From positions 1,033,455-1,097,454 of the forward strand of contig NZ_CP124543.1 of NCBI RefSeq assembly GCF_029953635.1: a stretch of DNA of 64,000 nt, given 5' to 3'. The stretch is from Halotia branconii CENA392. GTDB taxonomy: Bacteria; Cyanobacteriota; Cyanobacteriia; Cyanobacteriales; Nostocaceae. The notes below the pieces were generated by a model. The model was not told the origin of the DNA. It ran no database searches and saw only the letters and a list, made by a program, of their open reading frames with translations. This document shows positions 9,359 to 18,024 of this stretch, piece by piece. Within the stretch, counting starts at the first letter, position 1. Each line of letters opens with the position of its first letter. The translations under genes were made by a program, and so were the position numbers.

Positions 9359-9487
9359 TTGGGAACTGCAAAATATGCAGATACTTAAGGTAAATTTCTC
9401 CAAATTATCAGAGTTATATCTACCAAATATGTCATTAAAGACTGTATCTAGCCAAATAATAATTACTATTAATGGAGTGTTAATCAA

Positions 9488-9961
9488 ATGTTGAAAAGTT
9501 CTTTAACTCTTGCTACTAGTGCAATTTTATCTGCTGCTTTAGTCAGTCCTGTTTTAGCTGCACCTGCCGATTTTGTTGGTACTTGGGTAAATAAAGATGC
9601 CAATACTCGCGGTGTAACTCGCTTGGTTATTACTTCAGCAGGTGGTAATAAATTAAATATTCGAGTGTTTGGTCAGTGTCATCCTAGTGATTGTGATTGG
9701 GGAACTAAACCATTAGTTACCTATGGTGTCAATGTTCAAGATACTAACCATAGTTATGCTACAGCCAACTATAATAAGGGGTTTGCCAATTCTTTCTTGA
9801 CTTTAAATCACGCAGGTCAACAAGTAATGTTGCAAGGCTACACTCAGTTTTTAGATAATAGTGGTCGGCAAAATTACTATTCTCGCGAGTACTTTCAACG
9901 ACAACCTAGAGTGAGAGTTCCTGTAGATATTCGTCAATTACCTGCTACTCCATTCAGGTAA
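9488..9961 (+). CDS. Secreted protein, unknown function
   Basis: A 157-residue protein with a signal peptide (MLKSSLTLATSAILSAALVS, cleavage after VLAA or so). The mature domain is beta-rich and begins DFVGTWVNKDANTRGVTRLVI, followed by IRVFGQCHPSDCDWG with two closely spaced cysteines. Small secreted proteins with a GTW...TRGVTRLVI and CHPxDCDWG signature occur in several bacterial phyla; I know no assigned activity. A strong hairpin begins 10 bases after the stop. It follows another secreted protein gene on the same strand. Confidence 0.8.
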   Translation: MLKSSLTLATSAILSAALVSPVLAAPADFVGTWVNKDANTRGVTRLVITSAGGNKLNIRVFGQCHPSDCDWGTKPLVTYGVNVQDTNHSYATANYNKGFANSFLTLNHAGQQVMLQGYTQFLDNSGRQNYYSREYFQRQPRVRVPVDIRQLPATPFR

Positions 9962-9970
9962 TGAACAACA

Positions 9971-10003
9971 AGATCCCCGACTTCTCAAAGAAATCGGGGA
10001 TCT
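9971..10003. terminator. Perfect 10-bp stem hairpin, terminator-like or dispersed palindrome
   Basis: agatccccga (9971-9980) pairs perfectly with tcggggatct (9994-10003) around a 13-base loop, directly after the secreted protein gene. The trailing sequence is only moderately T-rich. A diverged copy sits at 45911-45943, so this may be a dispersed palindromic element that also ends transcripts. Confidence 0.6.
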
Positions 10004-10068
10004 AAGTCTTTTAGTTAAAATCATCTAACATTAATCTGGACTAAGTTCTTGCTGCCAATCTTTGGAGA

Positions 10069-10449
10069 TTAATAATGACCAAAAAAAAATCCTAATACCG
10101 CTAAACCAGCTATGCCATCAGTCCAGATTAAAAGGTGCATCTTCGTTGAAAACTGTGATAAATTCCCATAAAAGTAATGTCCTGGGCTAGCTAAACCTGT
10201 CAATGAATAGATAAACAAACAGCCATAAGCAAGCCAAAATTTTTGATATTTATATAACCAATACCCCATAATTCCTATGACTGTAAGAATAAACCATAAT
10301 TGATAAATTGAAGGGGCAGTAATCCATTTTGGTTGGGGATACTGCTCAATAAAAAAGTAATTATCGGTAAAGTGAAGACCTGTAGAAATGATGTTGATAA
10401 TTAGCAAAAGTTTCAATAATCCCTGACCCTTGGCTGCAAGTGTCATCAT
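10069..10449 (-). CDS. Small membrane protein, unknown
   Basis: A 126-residue protein with about four hydrophobic segments (near residues 10-30, 46-65, 70-88 and 105-124). Conserved-looking aromatic and His residues occur in GLHFTDNYFFIEQYP, ASPGHYFYG and KMHLLIWTDG. It looks like a DoxX/DUF-type integral membrane protein but I cannot assign a family. It is convergent with the secreted protein gene on its left and divergent from the small gene at 10568. Confidence 0.65.
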   Translation of the reverse strand: MMTLAAKGQGLLKLLLIINIISTGLHFTDNYFFIEQYPQPKWITAPSIYQLWFILTVIGIMGYWLYKYQKFWLAYGCLFIYSLTGLASPGHYFYGNLSQFSTKMHLLIWTDGIAGLAVLGFFFGHY

Positions 10450-10567
10450 CAGGTTTCCTCAAATTTAATAGTCTATGACTTAATGTAAAGTCACGATCGC
10501 CAGTTTTTCCGGATTAGCCAAAACCCAACTGAAGAGATAATGTATATTGCATCTTTGTACTAAACTT

Positions 10568-10897
10568 ATGGATTTGCCTCAACGCGTATCAATTCGTTAC
10601 AAAGACACACCCTACAACACTAATGAGATACGCTTAAAAACTTTCCGACTAGCGCTACAAATATGGGAAGAACAAACCAAACCTAGAAAAACAGAGCTTT
10701 ATACATTTATATCAGCTTGCATAAAGCAGGTAGACCGTCAAGATCGTTTTATGTTTTCTCTGCTATTCGTCGAATTAACAGACCTGATCCGTAATTCTAC
10801 ACTTGATAGGGGAACGAGAGAAGTATTGATTAAAACAGCTTTTAGTGAGTTTGCTTACGCTTTAACAGACTTTGAAGATAGCAATAAAAAAGATTAG
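10568..10897 (+). CDS. Hypothetical protein
   Basis: A 109-residue predominantly helical soluble protein (MDLPQRVSIRYKDTPYN...). The ATG at 10568 is preferred over an in-frame TTG 21 bases upstream, because the extra residues do not look like coding sequence. No family recognised; no signal peptide or membrane segment. It lies in a repeat-rich neighbourhood. Confidence 0.55.
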   Translation: MDLPQRVSIRYKDTPYNTNEIRLKTFRLALQIWEEQTKPRKTELYTFISACIKQVDRQDRFMFSLLFVELTDLIRNSTLDRGTREVLIKTAFSEFAYALTDFEDSNKKD

Positions 10898-10970
10898 TAT
10901 TACTTATTAGTACAGCATGACAGAAATAAACCACCGATAAGAAATGTCTAAAACCCTTGTAAAAAGTAAT

Positions 10971-11009
10971 TACGTAAAGCCTGCGGCATAGCTGCGCTTA
11001 GAGCGTAGC
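10971..11009 (+). repeat. Dispersed repeat, left copy of an inverted pair
   Basis: tacgtaaagcctgcggcata and the following gctgcgcttagagcgtagc recur as a reverse complement within 11897-11945, with a single difference over the first 35 bases. The two copies bracket the gene at 11064-11495. The sequence continues to about 11055 with further short palindromic units ending gtcattacgaattac. Confidence 0.75.
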
Positions 11010-11063
11010 GGTAGCGAGTCCGCGATAGCGACGTAGGAGCGTCATTACGAATTACAAGCTACT

Positions 11064-11495
11064 TTATTCGTCTCTATTATGGCTGTTTTTGTCGCGTTTG
11101 ATACTTTCTTCTAAAGCTTGAATTTGTTCACGACGAGCTTCTAACTCTAGAGAACGACGTGCCAAATCTTGATTTTGCAATGTCAGAGATTGTCGCCATT
11201 GTTCGGCTCGTTCTGCTTCTTGTTGTAAGAAATCTGGGGTAATACCAGTGCTAAGATAGGCTTGAATTAAATGTAAAACCCAGTTAGTAGCATCTTCTAA
11301 CTTAATAATGTCACCTGTAGGGGAAAGCTCAACTAAAACTAGCAATTTTTCGCTCATAGTATTTCCTTTCCCTAGCAAGATGAAAGCTTCTTCTGGGATA
11401 ATTGCCCAGACTTGATCAATTTCCTGACGCGCTAACAAGCGCAACTGATACTGATCTAAAAATTCATTTCTATGTACCTGGGCTAGATATAGCAT
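11064..11495 (-). CDS. Hypothetical protein with C-terminal coiled coil
   Basis: A 143-residue protein. The N-terminal part (LAQVHRNEFLDQYQLRLLARQEIDQVWAIIP) looks globular. The C-terminal 45 residues (EAERAEQWRQSLTLQNQDLA...) are charged and predicted coiled coil. Proteins of this kind are common in filamentous cyanobacteria but I know no function. The gene sits alone between two inverted repeat copies (10971-11009 and 11897-11945). Confidence 0.6.
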   Translation of the reverse strand: MLYLAQVHRNEFLDQYQLRLLARQEIDQVWAIIPEEAFILLGKGNTMSEKLLVLVELSPTGDIIKLEDATNWVLHLIQAYLSTGITPDFLQQEAERAEQWRQSLTLQNQDLARRSLELEARREQIQALEESIKRDKNSHNRDE

Positions 11496-12057
11496 GGTCT
11501 TCGCTTGGCTCCAACTTGAAATTTAAAATAAAAAACGCTTTTTGATAATTAGGTAAATTCTAGTCATAAAATTACCATAGCCGTTGGTTTCGACTACTTC
11601 GACTGCGCCCTTTGACTACTTCGACTACGCTCAGTACAAGTGCGCTCAGGCTAAACTCATACCAAGTTGTAGTCAAATATGATATTCCGTCATTGCGACT
11701 GGAACAAAGTCGAAGGAAGCAATCTCATCAACCTTGAACTACTACAATAGAACGCAAATTAGTATCAGTACAAGTTCGCTCAACCAACTGAGGGGTCGAT
11801 AGTTGAGCGAAATTGAAACAAGAATCTCCTATTACACCAGTAGGTTTGATGGTGAGAGTGTCAAGTCGCTTCGCTCCAATTCGTAATTACTAATGGGCTA
11901 CGCTTTGCTGCGCTCTAAGCGTAGCTATGCCGCAGGCTTTACGTAATTCGTAATTAATACCCCATGAATAAATTTAGGGGCTTGAAACCCGAATGAATTA
12001 CTTATTAATTTTGTCCGTAATTACGAATTACGAATTATTTGGTCAATGCAGCTATGC
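11496..12057. other. Repeat-rich intergenic region
   Basis: About 560 bases without a supported gene. It holds TTCGAC-type repeats (11590-11660), the inverted partner of the 10971 repeat (11897-11945), and alternating ttacgaatta units up to about 12035, just after the valS 3' end on the other strand. No promoter motif is called. Confidence 0.6.
11897..11945 (-). repeat. Dispersed repeat, right copy of an inverted pair
   Basis: gctacgctttgctgcgctct then aagcgtagctatgccgcagg and ctttacgta form the reverse complement of the element at 10971-11009, with small changes. With its partner it brackets the hypothetical gene at 11064-11495. Confidence 0.75.
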
Positions 12058-15000
12058 CTACAGCAAGGCTTGGAGGCGATCGCGCAGAATTTCTACTTGT
12101 TTTTCAGCTTCGGTTAAAGCATCTCGCGCTCCTTGGACTACATCTGGTCTAGCTTTATCCACGAAATTAGAATTACTTAACCTTGCACTGAGAGAATTAA
12201 CTTCTGCTTCAGCTTTGTTGAGGCTTTTTTCTAACTTGGCGCGCAGTGTGGCAGTATCTACAACATCGCCAGTCAAAGGAATTACTACTTGTACTGTACC
12301 AATTACACCAGCAATTTCTTTTTCTGGTGCTTGTGTTGATTCTGTCTGAGGTAAGTTCTGCTGGTCAAGAATTGGCATTAATAGTCGGTTCCAAAACTTT
12401 TGTCTAGCCTGAGCATTAAGCAAGTTTTGGGCAATAAACCAAGTAGCATAAACCAAGCCAACCATTTCTAAGAAAGTTCCTAAAATAGGAACACCATTCA
12501 TAGCATTGCCAATCGCTAAACCGATCCTGCCAAAAACAATTACCACAATGATTAAACCAATTACCTTCAAACCTCTTTGAGGCTTTTTCGCAGTTGCTGT
12601 TTGGCTATTTTGCTGATCAGCAATAGTTAAAGTCTCCACCTTAGCTAAATCTTGAATGTAAGCCTGTCCAGCAGTTAAAATTTGCCTTTCTTGAGCATTT
12701 TCACTTTGTAAATTCGCTGTTACTTTCGCTCCTGGTTTGATATCAGCTTCCGCGCGTAAATTCCGAATTGTGCGGATAGTGCCAATTAATAATTCAAACT
12801 CTTCCTCCAAAGCCGAAGCAATCAAATCATTATCAACTTGCGGATAGAGTTGTAAAGCTAAAGTTTGTTTTGAATCTGCTGGTTGTTGAGTGAGAGTCTG
12901 CCAAATCTCCTCAGTAATGTGGGGCATAAAAGGATGCAGGAGTTTTAAAATTCCTTCTAGTACATAAGCTAGGATTTGTTGAGCAACTCGCCGGGAGGAA
13001 GCATCTGCACTTGGTTGGAGGCGAGATTTTACTAGTTCAATATACCAATCACAAAAATCACCCCAGATAAACTCATACAGCCCTTTCGCTGCTTCACCTA
13101 AACCGTAATTGTCGATGTAACTGGCAGTTTGTTTAATAACTTGATGATAGCGAGAAAGAATCCAGCGATCGCTAATTTCTGTAGGAATTGGTTTTCCTAA
13201 TTGTTGTGGTGTCTGTTCATCCAAGTTCATCATCACAAACCGAGCCGCATTCCACAACTTGTTAGCAAAGTTACGGGATGCTTCTACTGATGGAGATTCA
13301 TCCTTTTTGCGATCATATTCCAAGCGGATATTTTGACCAGCACCGACAACTTCCTTAACCATCGTGTAGCGCAGGGCATCAGTACCATATTTACCAACTA
13401 ATAATAATGGGTCAATTCCATTACCTTTAGTCTTAGACATCTTTTGACCATTTTCATCCAGCACCAACCCGTGGATGTAAACATCTTGAAACGGCATTTG
13501 CCCAGTGAAATGACCAGCCATCATCGTCATTCTGGCAACCCAGAAAAAGATGATATCAAAACCTGTAACTAAGGTACTGGTAGGATAATAAGTAGCTAAA
13601 TCCTGGGTTTGTTCTGGCCAGCCCAAAGTCGAAAACGGCCAAATTCCGGAAGAAAACCAAGTATCCAATACATCTGGGTCTTGTTTTAACTGGACATTTT
13701 CACCAAATTGTGATTTCGCTTTTTCCCAAGCTGCGTCTGCTGATTTGGCCACAACAAACGGGGTGCTATCGGTAATTTGACCACCCGTTTCACTGACAGC
13801 ATACCAAGCCGGAATTTGATGCCCCCACCATAATTGACGAGAAATGCACCAATCTTTGAGTTTGACTAACCAATCACGATAAACCTTAGTCCAACGTTGG
13901 GGGACAAACTCCGGAGAACTTTGTTGGTCAAGGAATTGTAGGGCTTGGTCAGCCATTGGGCGAATTTTGACAAACCACTGAGTTGACAGCAAAGGTTCAA
14001 TCGGGACTTTACCGCGATCGCTATAAGGAATGGTATGCTTATAATTCTCTACCTTCACTAAAACGCCATCTGCTTCTAGGCGAGAAACTACATTTTTTCT
14101 AGCGACAAAACGATCTTGTCCTTGAAACTCACCAGCATTTTCGTTGAGTGTGCCATCCTTATTAAGAATATTAATTAACGGTAGATTGTGGCGCTTACCC
14201 ATTTCAAAATCATTGGGGTCATGGGCAGGAGTTACCTTGACACAACCTGTTCCGAATGTGGGGTCAACAAACTCATCACCAATGATAGGAATTTCCCGGT
14301 GCATTATTGGCAGAGTTAGCGTTTTGCCAATTAAATGCTGATATCTTTCATCATTGGGATTAACTGCTACCGCGGTATCACCCAACATAGTTTCTGGTCG
14401 AGTCGTCGCTACTTCCACATAACCAGAATTATCTGTCAGCGGATAGCGGAAATGCCAAAGATTTCCGTCAACTTCTTGGTTATCTACCTCCACATCAGAC
14501 ACCGCTGACTGGGAAGCCGGACACCAATTTACTAAGTACTCGCCACGATAAATTAATCCTTCTTCGTAGAGACTTACAAAAGCGGATACCACGGCTTTTG
14601 ATAAACCCTCATCCATCGTAAACCGTTCCCGCGACCAGTCTACTGAGACCCCTAAGCGTCGTAGCTGATTGAGAATCGTTCCCTCAGACTCCGCTTTCCA
14701 TTGCCAAGCGCGTTCTAGGAATTGTTCACGTCCTAACTCTTGACGAGTTTTGCCTTCTTTTTTGAGTTGCTTTTCTAGCATCGTATGAACGGCGATGCTA
14801 GCGTGGTCAGTTCCGGGTAGCCATAAGGTATTGCGCCCCTGCATCCGGTGGTAGCGGATGAGGACATCAATTAAGGCATACTCAAAGGCGTGACCCATGT
14901 GCAAGCTACCAGTGACATTAGGTGGCGGAATCACAATGCAATAAGGTTCGCCGCCATGATTGGGGTCAGCTTTGTAGACTTGATTTTCTTCCCAGAATTT

Positions 15001-15066
15001 TTGCCATTTGGCTTCGGTGGTAAAGGGGTCGTAGAGGCTGGGGAGATTGGGAATGGTTGCGGTCAT
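12058..15066 (-). CDS. valS: Valyl-tRNA synthetase with inserted CAAD membrane domain
   Basis: A 1002-residue class I synthetase that charges tRNA-Val. HMGH (the HIGH signature) is at residues 56-59 and KMSKT at about 542-546. The editing domain lies between them ([16 protein letters not shown]) and the anticodon-binding helical domain follows ([11 protein letters not shown]). Between that domain and the C-terminal coiled coil ([20 protein letters not shown]) there is an extra segment at about residues 825-925 with two hydrophobic helices ([19 protein letters not shown] and [15 protein letters not shown]). This matches the cyanobacterial CAAD domain, reported to anchor some aminoacyl-tRNA synthetases to thylakoid membranes. 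The length exceeds a standard ValRS by about this insert. Confidence 0.97.
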   Translation of the reverse strand: MTATIPNLPSLYDPFTTEAKWQKFWEENQVYKADPNHGGEPYCIVIPPPNVTGSLHMGHAFEYALIDVLIRYHRMQGRNTLWLPGTDHASIAVHTMLEKQLKKEGKTRQELGREQFLERAWQWKAESEGTILNQLRRLGVSVDWSRERFTMDEGLSKAVVSAFVSLYEEGLIYRGEYLVNWCPASQSAVSDVEVDNQEVDGNLWHFRYPLTDNSGYVEVATTRPETMLGDTAVAVNPNDERYQHLIGKTLTLPIMHREIPIIGDEFVDPTFGTGCVKVTPAHDPNDFEMGKRHNLPLINILNKDGTLNENAGEFQGQDRFVARKNVVSRLEADGVLVKVENYKHTIPYSDRGKVPIEPLLSTQWFVKIRPMADQALQFLDQQSSPEFVPQRWTKVYRDWLVKLKDWCISRQLWWGHQIPAWYAVSETGGQITDSTPFVVAKSADAAWEKAKSQFGENVQLKQDPDVLDTWFSSGIWPFSTLGWPEQTQDLATYYPTSTLVTGFDIIFFWVARMTMMAGHFTGQMPFQDVYIHGLVLDENGQKMSKTKGNGIDPLLLVGKYGTDALRYTMVKEVVGAGQNIRLEYDRKKDESPSVEASRNFANKLWNAARFVMMNLDEQTPQQLGKPIPTEISDRWILSRYHQVIKQTASYIDNYGLGEAAKGLYEFIWGDFCDWYIELVKSRLQPSADASSRRVAQQILAYVLEGILKLLHPFMPHITEEIWQTLTQQPADSKQTLALQLYPQVDNDLIASALEEEFELLIGTIRTIRNLRAEADIKPGAKVTANLQSENAQERQILTAGQAYIQDLAKVETLTIADQQNSQTATAKKPQRGLKVIGLIIVVIVFGRIGLAIGNAMNGVPILGTFLEMVGLVYATWFIAQNLLNAQARQKFWNRLLMPILDQQNLPQTESTQAPEKEIAGVIGTVQVVIPLTGDVVDTATLRAKLEKSLNKAEAEVNSLSARLSNSNFVDKARPDVVQGARDALTEAEKQVEILRDRLQALL

Positions 15067-15126
15067 GCTGGGAAAACTAAGGTGGAAGGACTCTAATAAA
15101 TTTTGCCACAGGGTTGAGAGGGTTTA

Positions 15127-15552
15127 ATGGAAACGAACCGCCAAGACGCCAAGAACGCCAAGAGAGAGGAACCAAGTCAGGAGGTTGATAGACTTGCTTA
15201 TGCTGTGATAGGGGCAGCAATTGAGGTGCACCGGGTGTTGGGACCGGGGTTTTTGGAGGAGGTGTATAAGGAGGCGCTAATTATAGAGTTTTTCAGGTGC
15301 GGGATACCTCATGTGGTTGAGAAGTCGGTAACAGTAAATTACAAAGGACATGAGGTAGGAAAGGGCAGATTAGATTTTCTGGTTGCTAACTGTCTAGTTG
15401 TAGAATTAAAAGCTGTTCAGAATTTAGCCCCAATTCACGAAGCACAAGTCCTCTCATACCTCAGAATGACTAATTACCCTCTAGCCCTCCTCATCAACTT
15501 TAACGTCCCTCTCCTCAAAGAAGGCATCAAGCGTATTATCCTGTACTCTTAA
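15127..15552 (+). CDS. GxxExxY family protein
   Basis: A 141-residue protein with the family signature GPGFLEEVYKEAL at about residues 38-50. A nuclease-like core follows: GRLDFLVANCLVVELKAV with an Asp and a Glu-x-Lys, as in PD-(D/E)XK folds. Such proteins are common in cyanobacteria and other phyla and their function is not established. The N-terminal residues METNRQDAKNAKRE are encoded by the left copy of a 28-bp inverted repeat whose partner lies just after the stop codon, so the gene looks like the cargo of a small mobile unit. The RQDAKNAK leader appears low-complexity and repeat-derived. Confidence 0.88.
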   Translation: METNRQDAKNAKREEPSQEVDRLAYAVIGAAIEVHRVLGPGFLEEVYKEALIIEFFRCGIPHVVEKSVTVNYKGHEVGKGRLDFLVANCLVVELKAVQNLAPIHEAQVLSYLRMTNYPLALLINFNVPLLKEGIKRIILYS

Positions 15553-15584
15553 TATTCTCTTGGCGCTCTTGGCGTCTTGGCGGT
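15137..15584. mobile_element. Candidate mobile unit: GxxExxY gene bounded by 28-bp inverted repeats
   Basis: Left repeat 15137-15164 (accgccaagacgcc aagaacgccaagag) and right repeat 15557-15584 (ctcttggcgctctt ggcgtcttggcggt) are reverse complements with 27 of 28 positions identical. Each repeat is itself built of about 9-base gccaaga units. The whole unit is about 450 bases. No transposase is present and no target duplication could be identified by eye, so mobility in trans or by another route is inference. Confidence 0.55.
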
Positions 15585-15626
15585 ACCCTTCGGGAAGCCA
15601 CTTCGTGTCTACGTTAAAAAAAATCC

Positions 15627-16898
15627 ATGAAACACCCAACCATCCCCCACACCCCCTGGTTTTACATCCCCACCCTATACTTTGCCTCCGGCTTACCCTA
15701 CGTCATTATCAACACAGTATCCGTCATTTTTTACAAAAAACTCGGCATAGATAATGCCCAAATTGCCCTATGGACAAGCTTCCTCTATCTCCCTTGGGTA
15801 ATCAAAATGTTTTGGGGCCCAATTGTCGATATTTACTCTACCAAAAGAAGATGGATACTCTACACCCAATTTGCTATGTTCTGCGCTTTGGGATTAGTAG
15901 CCTTTTGTTTACAATTGCCAAATTTCTTTTTTATCTCCCTAGCCGCATTAACAATTGGCGCATTTATTTCAGCAACTTATGACATTGCCACAGATGGTTT
16001 TTACCTACTAGCTTTAAGCCCAGAACACCAAGCCTTTTTTGTCGGTATTCGCTCCCTTGCTTACAGACTGGCTGTAATCTTTAGTTCTGGATTTTTAGTA
16101 GTTGTAGCTGGTCAGCTGGAAGTCTCCTTGAATAATATTCCTTTAAGCTGGACTCTAGCTATTGGCTGCTCGGCTTTAATTTTGGCGATACTTTTTATTT
16201 TCCATTGTTTAGTTTTACCTTTGCCTGAATCAGATACTGAACGACAACTACAAGCAACAGAGAAGATTCCATTTTGGACAATTATTAAATCATACTTTGC
16301 TCAAGAAAAGATTATAGCTGTTTTAGTATTTATCTTACTCTACAGATTGGGTGAAGCAATGCTGGTCAAAATAGCTTCTTTGTTTTTACTGGATAACCCA
16401 GAAGTTGGTGGACTCGGACTGACAACCTCAGAGGTAGGATTAGTTTATGGAACATTTGGCGTGTTATCGCTAATTTGTGGTGGTATATTAGGAGGATTAA
16501 TAATTGCCAAATATGGGTTAAAAAAATGCCTATTGCCTATGGCCTTAGCATTGAATTTACCTGACTTGTTTTATGTTTATCTTGCTTATACTAAACCTTC
16601 ACTAACATTAGTGTATCCTTTAGTTTCCTTGGAGCAATTTGGCTATGGAATTGGATTTACAGCTTTTAGTGTTTATTTAATGTATATTTCTCAAGGTGAA
16701 TATAAAACATCTCATTTTGCCATATCTACAGGCATTATGGCTTTAGGAATGATGATACCCGGCTTAATTAGCGGTTATTTACAACAAGCACTGGGATACC
16801 CCTTATTTTTCGTTTTGGTCTGCTTCTTGACTATCCCCGGAATGATCACTCTATTTTTCATTCCTTTAGAGGTAGAAAAAAATAGTCCAACAAGTTAA
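15627..16898 (+). CDS. AmpG-like MFS permease
   Basis: A 423-residue integral membrane protein with about 12 hydrophobic segments. The N terminus YIPTLYFASGLPYVIINTVSV and the loop LPWVIKMFWGPIVDIYSTKRRW are typical of the AmpG/acetyl-CoA transporter branch of the major facilitator superfamily. AmpG imports anhydromuropeptides in other bacteria. The next gene, 60 bases downstream on the same strand, is a BadF/NagK-like kinase, which fits transport and phosphorylation of cell-wall-derived amino sugars. The substrate is inferred from family and context only. Confidence 0.85.
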   Translation: MKHPTIPHTPWFYIPTLYFASGLPYVIINTVSVIFYKKLGIDNAQIALWTSFLYLPWVIKMFWGPIVDIYSTKRRWILYTQFAMFCALGLVAFCLQLPNFFFISLAALTIGAFISATYDIATDGFYLLALSPEHQAFFVGIRSLAYRLAVIFSSGFLVVVAGQLEVSLNNIPLSWTLAIGCSALILAILFIFHCLVLPLPESDTERQLQATEKIPFWTIIKSYFAQEKIIAVLVFILLYRLGEAMLVKIASLFLLDNPEVGGLGLTTSEVGLVYGTFGVLSLICGGILGGLIIAKYGLKKCLLPMALALNLPDLFYVYLAYTKPSLTLVYPLVSLEQFGYGIGFTAFSVYLMYISQGEYKTSHFAISTGIMALGMMIPGLISGYLQQALGYPLFFVLVCFLTIPGMITLFFIPLEVEKNSPTS

Positions 16899-16958
16899 CA
16901 GAAATATTCGTGCGTTACATTATCACTAACGCACCTTAAAAGAAATAATTTAATTTTT

Positions 16959-17903
16959 ATGCGTTATGTTTTAGGAATAGATGGGGGCGGTAGTAAGACT
17001 GTCTGTATCTTGATGAATGATGCGCGTCAAGTAATAGGACGTAGTGAAGCAGGGTCATCTAACTATCAAAGTATAGGTATTGCCGCAACATTAAAATCTA
17101 TTCAATCTGCAATTTGCTCTGCTGTAACAAGTACGGTCAAAATTGAAGCGATTTGTTTGGGTTTAGCAGGTGTAGGACGCGCAGCAGATATCGAAAATGT
17201 CAAGGTTTTAGTGCAAGAATTACAAAATAGTCAACTGTTGCCGATTATTTGGGATTTACAACCATCTAATATTGTAATTTGCAACGATGCTTTAATTGCC
17301 TTGGTTGGCGGAGTTGGTCATGATGTCGGAATTGTCGCTGCTGTTGGCACTGGTTCGATAATTTTTGGGCGAAATCATCAAGGTAAGACGAAACGAGTTG
17401 GTGGTTGGGGATATATTTTAGGTGATGAAGGTAGCGCTTATAAAATTGCGATCGCTGGTCTGCAAGCAGCGTTAAAATCTTATGATGGACGTGAGATATC
17501 GACGAGTTTAGTAGAGAATTTTAAACAGCATTTAAGTTTGGCAAGTATAGAAGACTTAATAGAAGTAATTTATCGGCAAGGATGGAAAGTAAAAGAAATA
17601 GCAGCTTTAGCACCAATTGTAGATTTAGCCGCAGCGTCAGGTGATGAAGTAGCAAATAAAATAATTGATAATGCTGCCGAAGAATTAATCAAAGCAACTT
17701 CTACAGTAATTAATGCTATTTTTAGTCAAAATTCAGGTTTAGAAGTAATCACAACAGGAAGCGTGTGGCGTGGTAGCTCTAAGATACATGAAAGATTTAC
17801 AGCATCGATTATTAATGAATTTCCTCATGCAAAAGTGATTTTTCCGAGATTTGAACCTGCTTATGGTGCTGGTTTGTTAGCGTTGCAGAGATTAACGAGA
17901 TAA
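16959..17903 (+). CDS. BadF/BadG/BcrA/BcrD-type ATPase, probable N-acetylglucosamine or muramyl sugar kinase
   Basis: A 314-residue ASKHA-fold kinase. The phosphate-1 motif GIDGGGSKTVCIL is at residues 5-17. A second phosphate/adenosine segment reads VGIVAAVGTGSIIFG with GGWGYILGDEGSAYKIA after it, as in NagK and MurK enzymes. The C terminus has EVITTGSVWRGSS and FPRFEPAYGAGLLAL. It probably phosphorylates N-acetylglucosamine and/or N-acetylmuramic acid released from peptidoglycan. The AmpG-like permease immediately upstream supports this. It is shorter than, and lacks the Fe-S motifs of, the benzoyl-CoA reductase ATPases that named the family. Confidence 0.85.
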   Translation: MRYVLGIDGGGSKTVCILMNDARQVIGRSEAGSSNYQSIGIAATLKSIQSAICSAVTSTVKIEAICLGLAGVGRAADIENVKVLVQELQNSQLLPIIWDLQPSNIVICNDALIALVGGVGHDVGIVAAVGTGSIIFGRNHQGKTKRVGGWGYILGDEGSAYKIAIAGLQAALKSYDGREISTSLVENFKQHLSLASIEDLIEVIYRQGWKVKEIAALAPIVDLAAASGDEVANKIIDNAAEELIKATSTVINAIFSQNSGLEVITTGSVWRGSSKIHERFTASIINEFPHAKVIFPRFEPAYGAGLLALQRLTR

Positions 17904-18024
17904 CAAAACCTGAAGCCAAGTAGGATTAAAGATATGAATAGCATCAGCAATAAACTCTCGTAGAATGCAAATAAGCAAGCTGTAATCACAAGCGAGATAT
18001 CACATACATCAGGAGTAGGACTGG

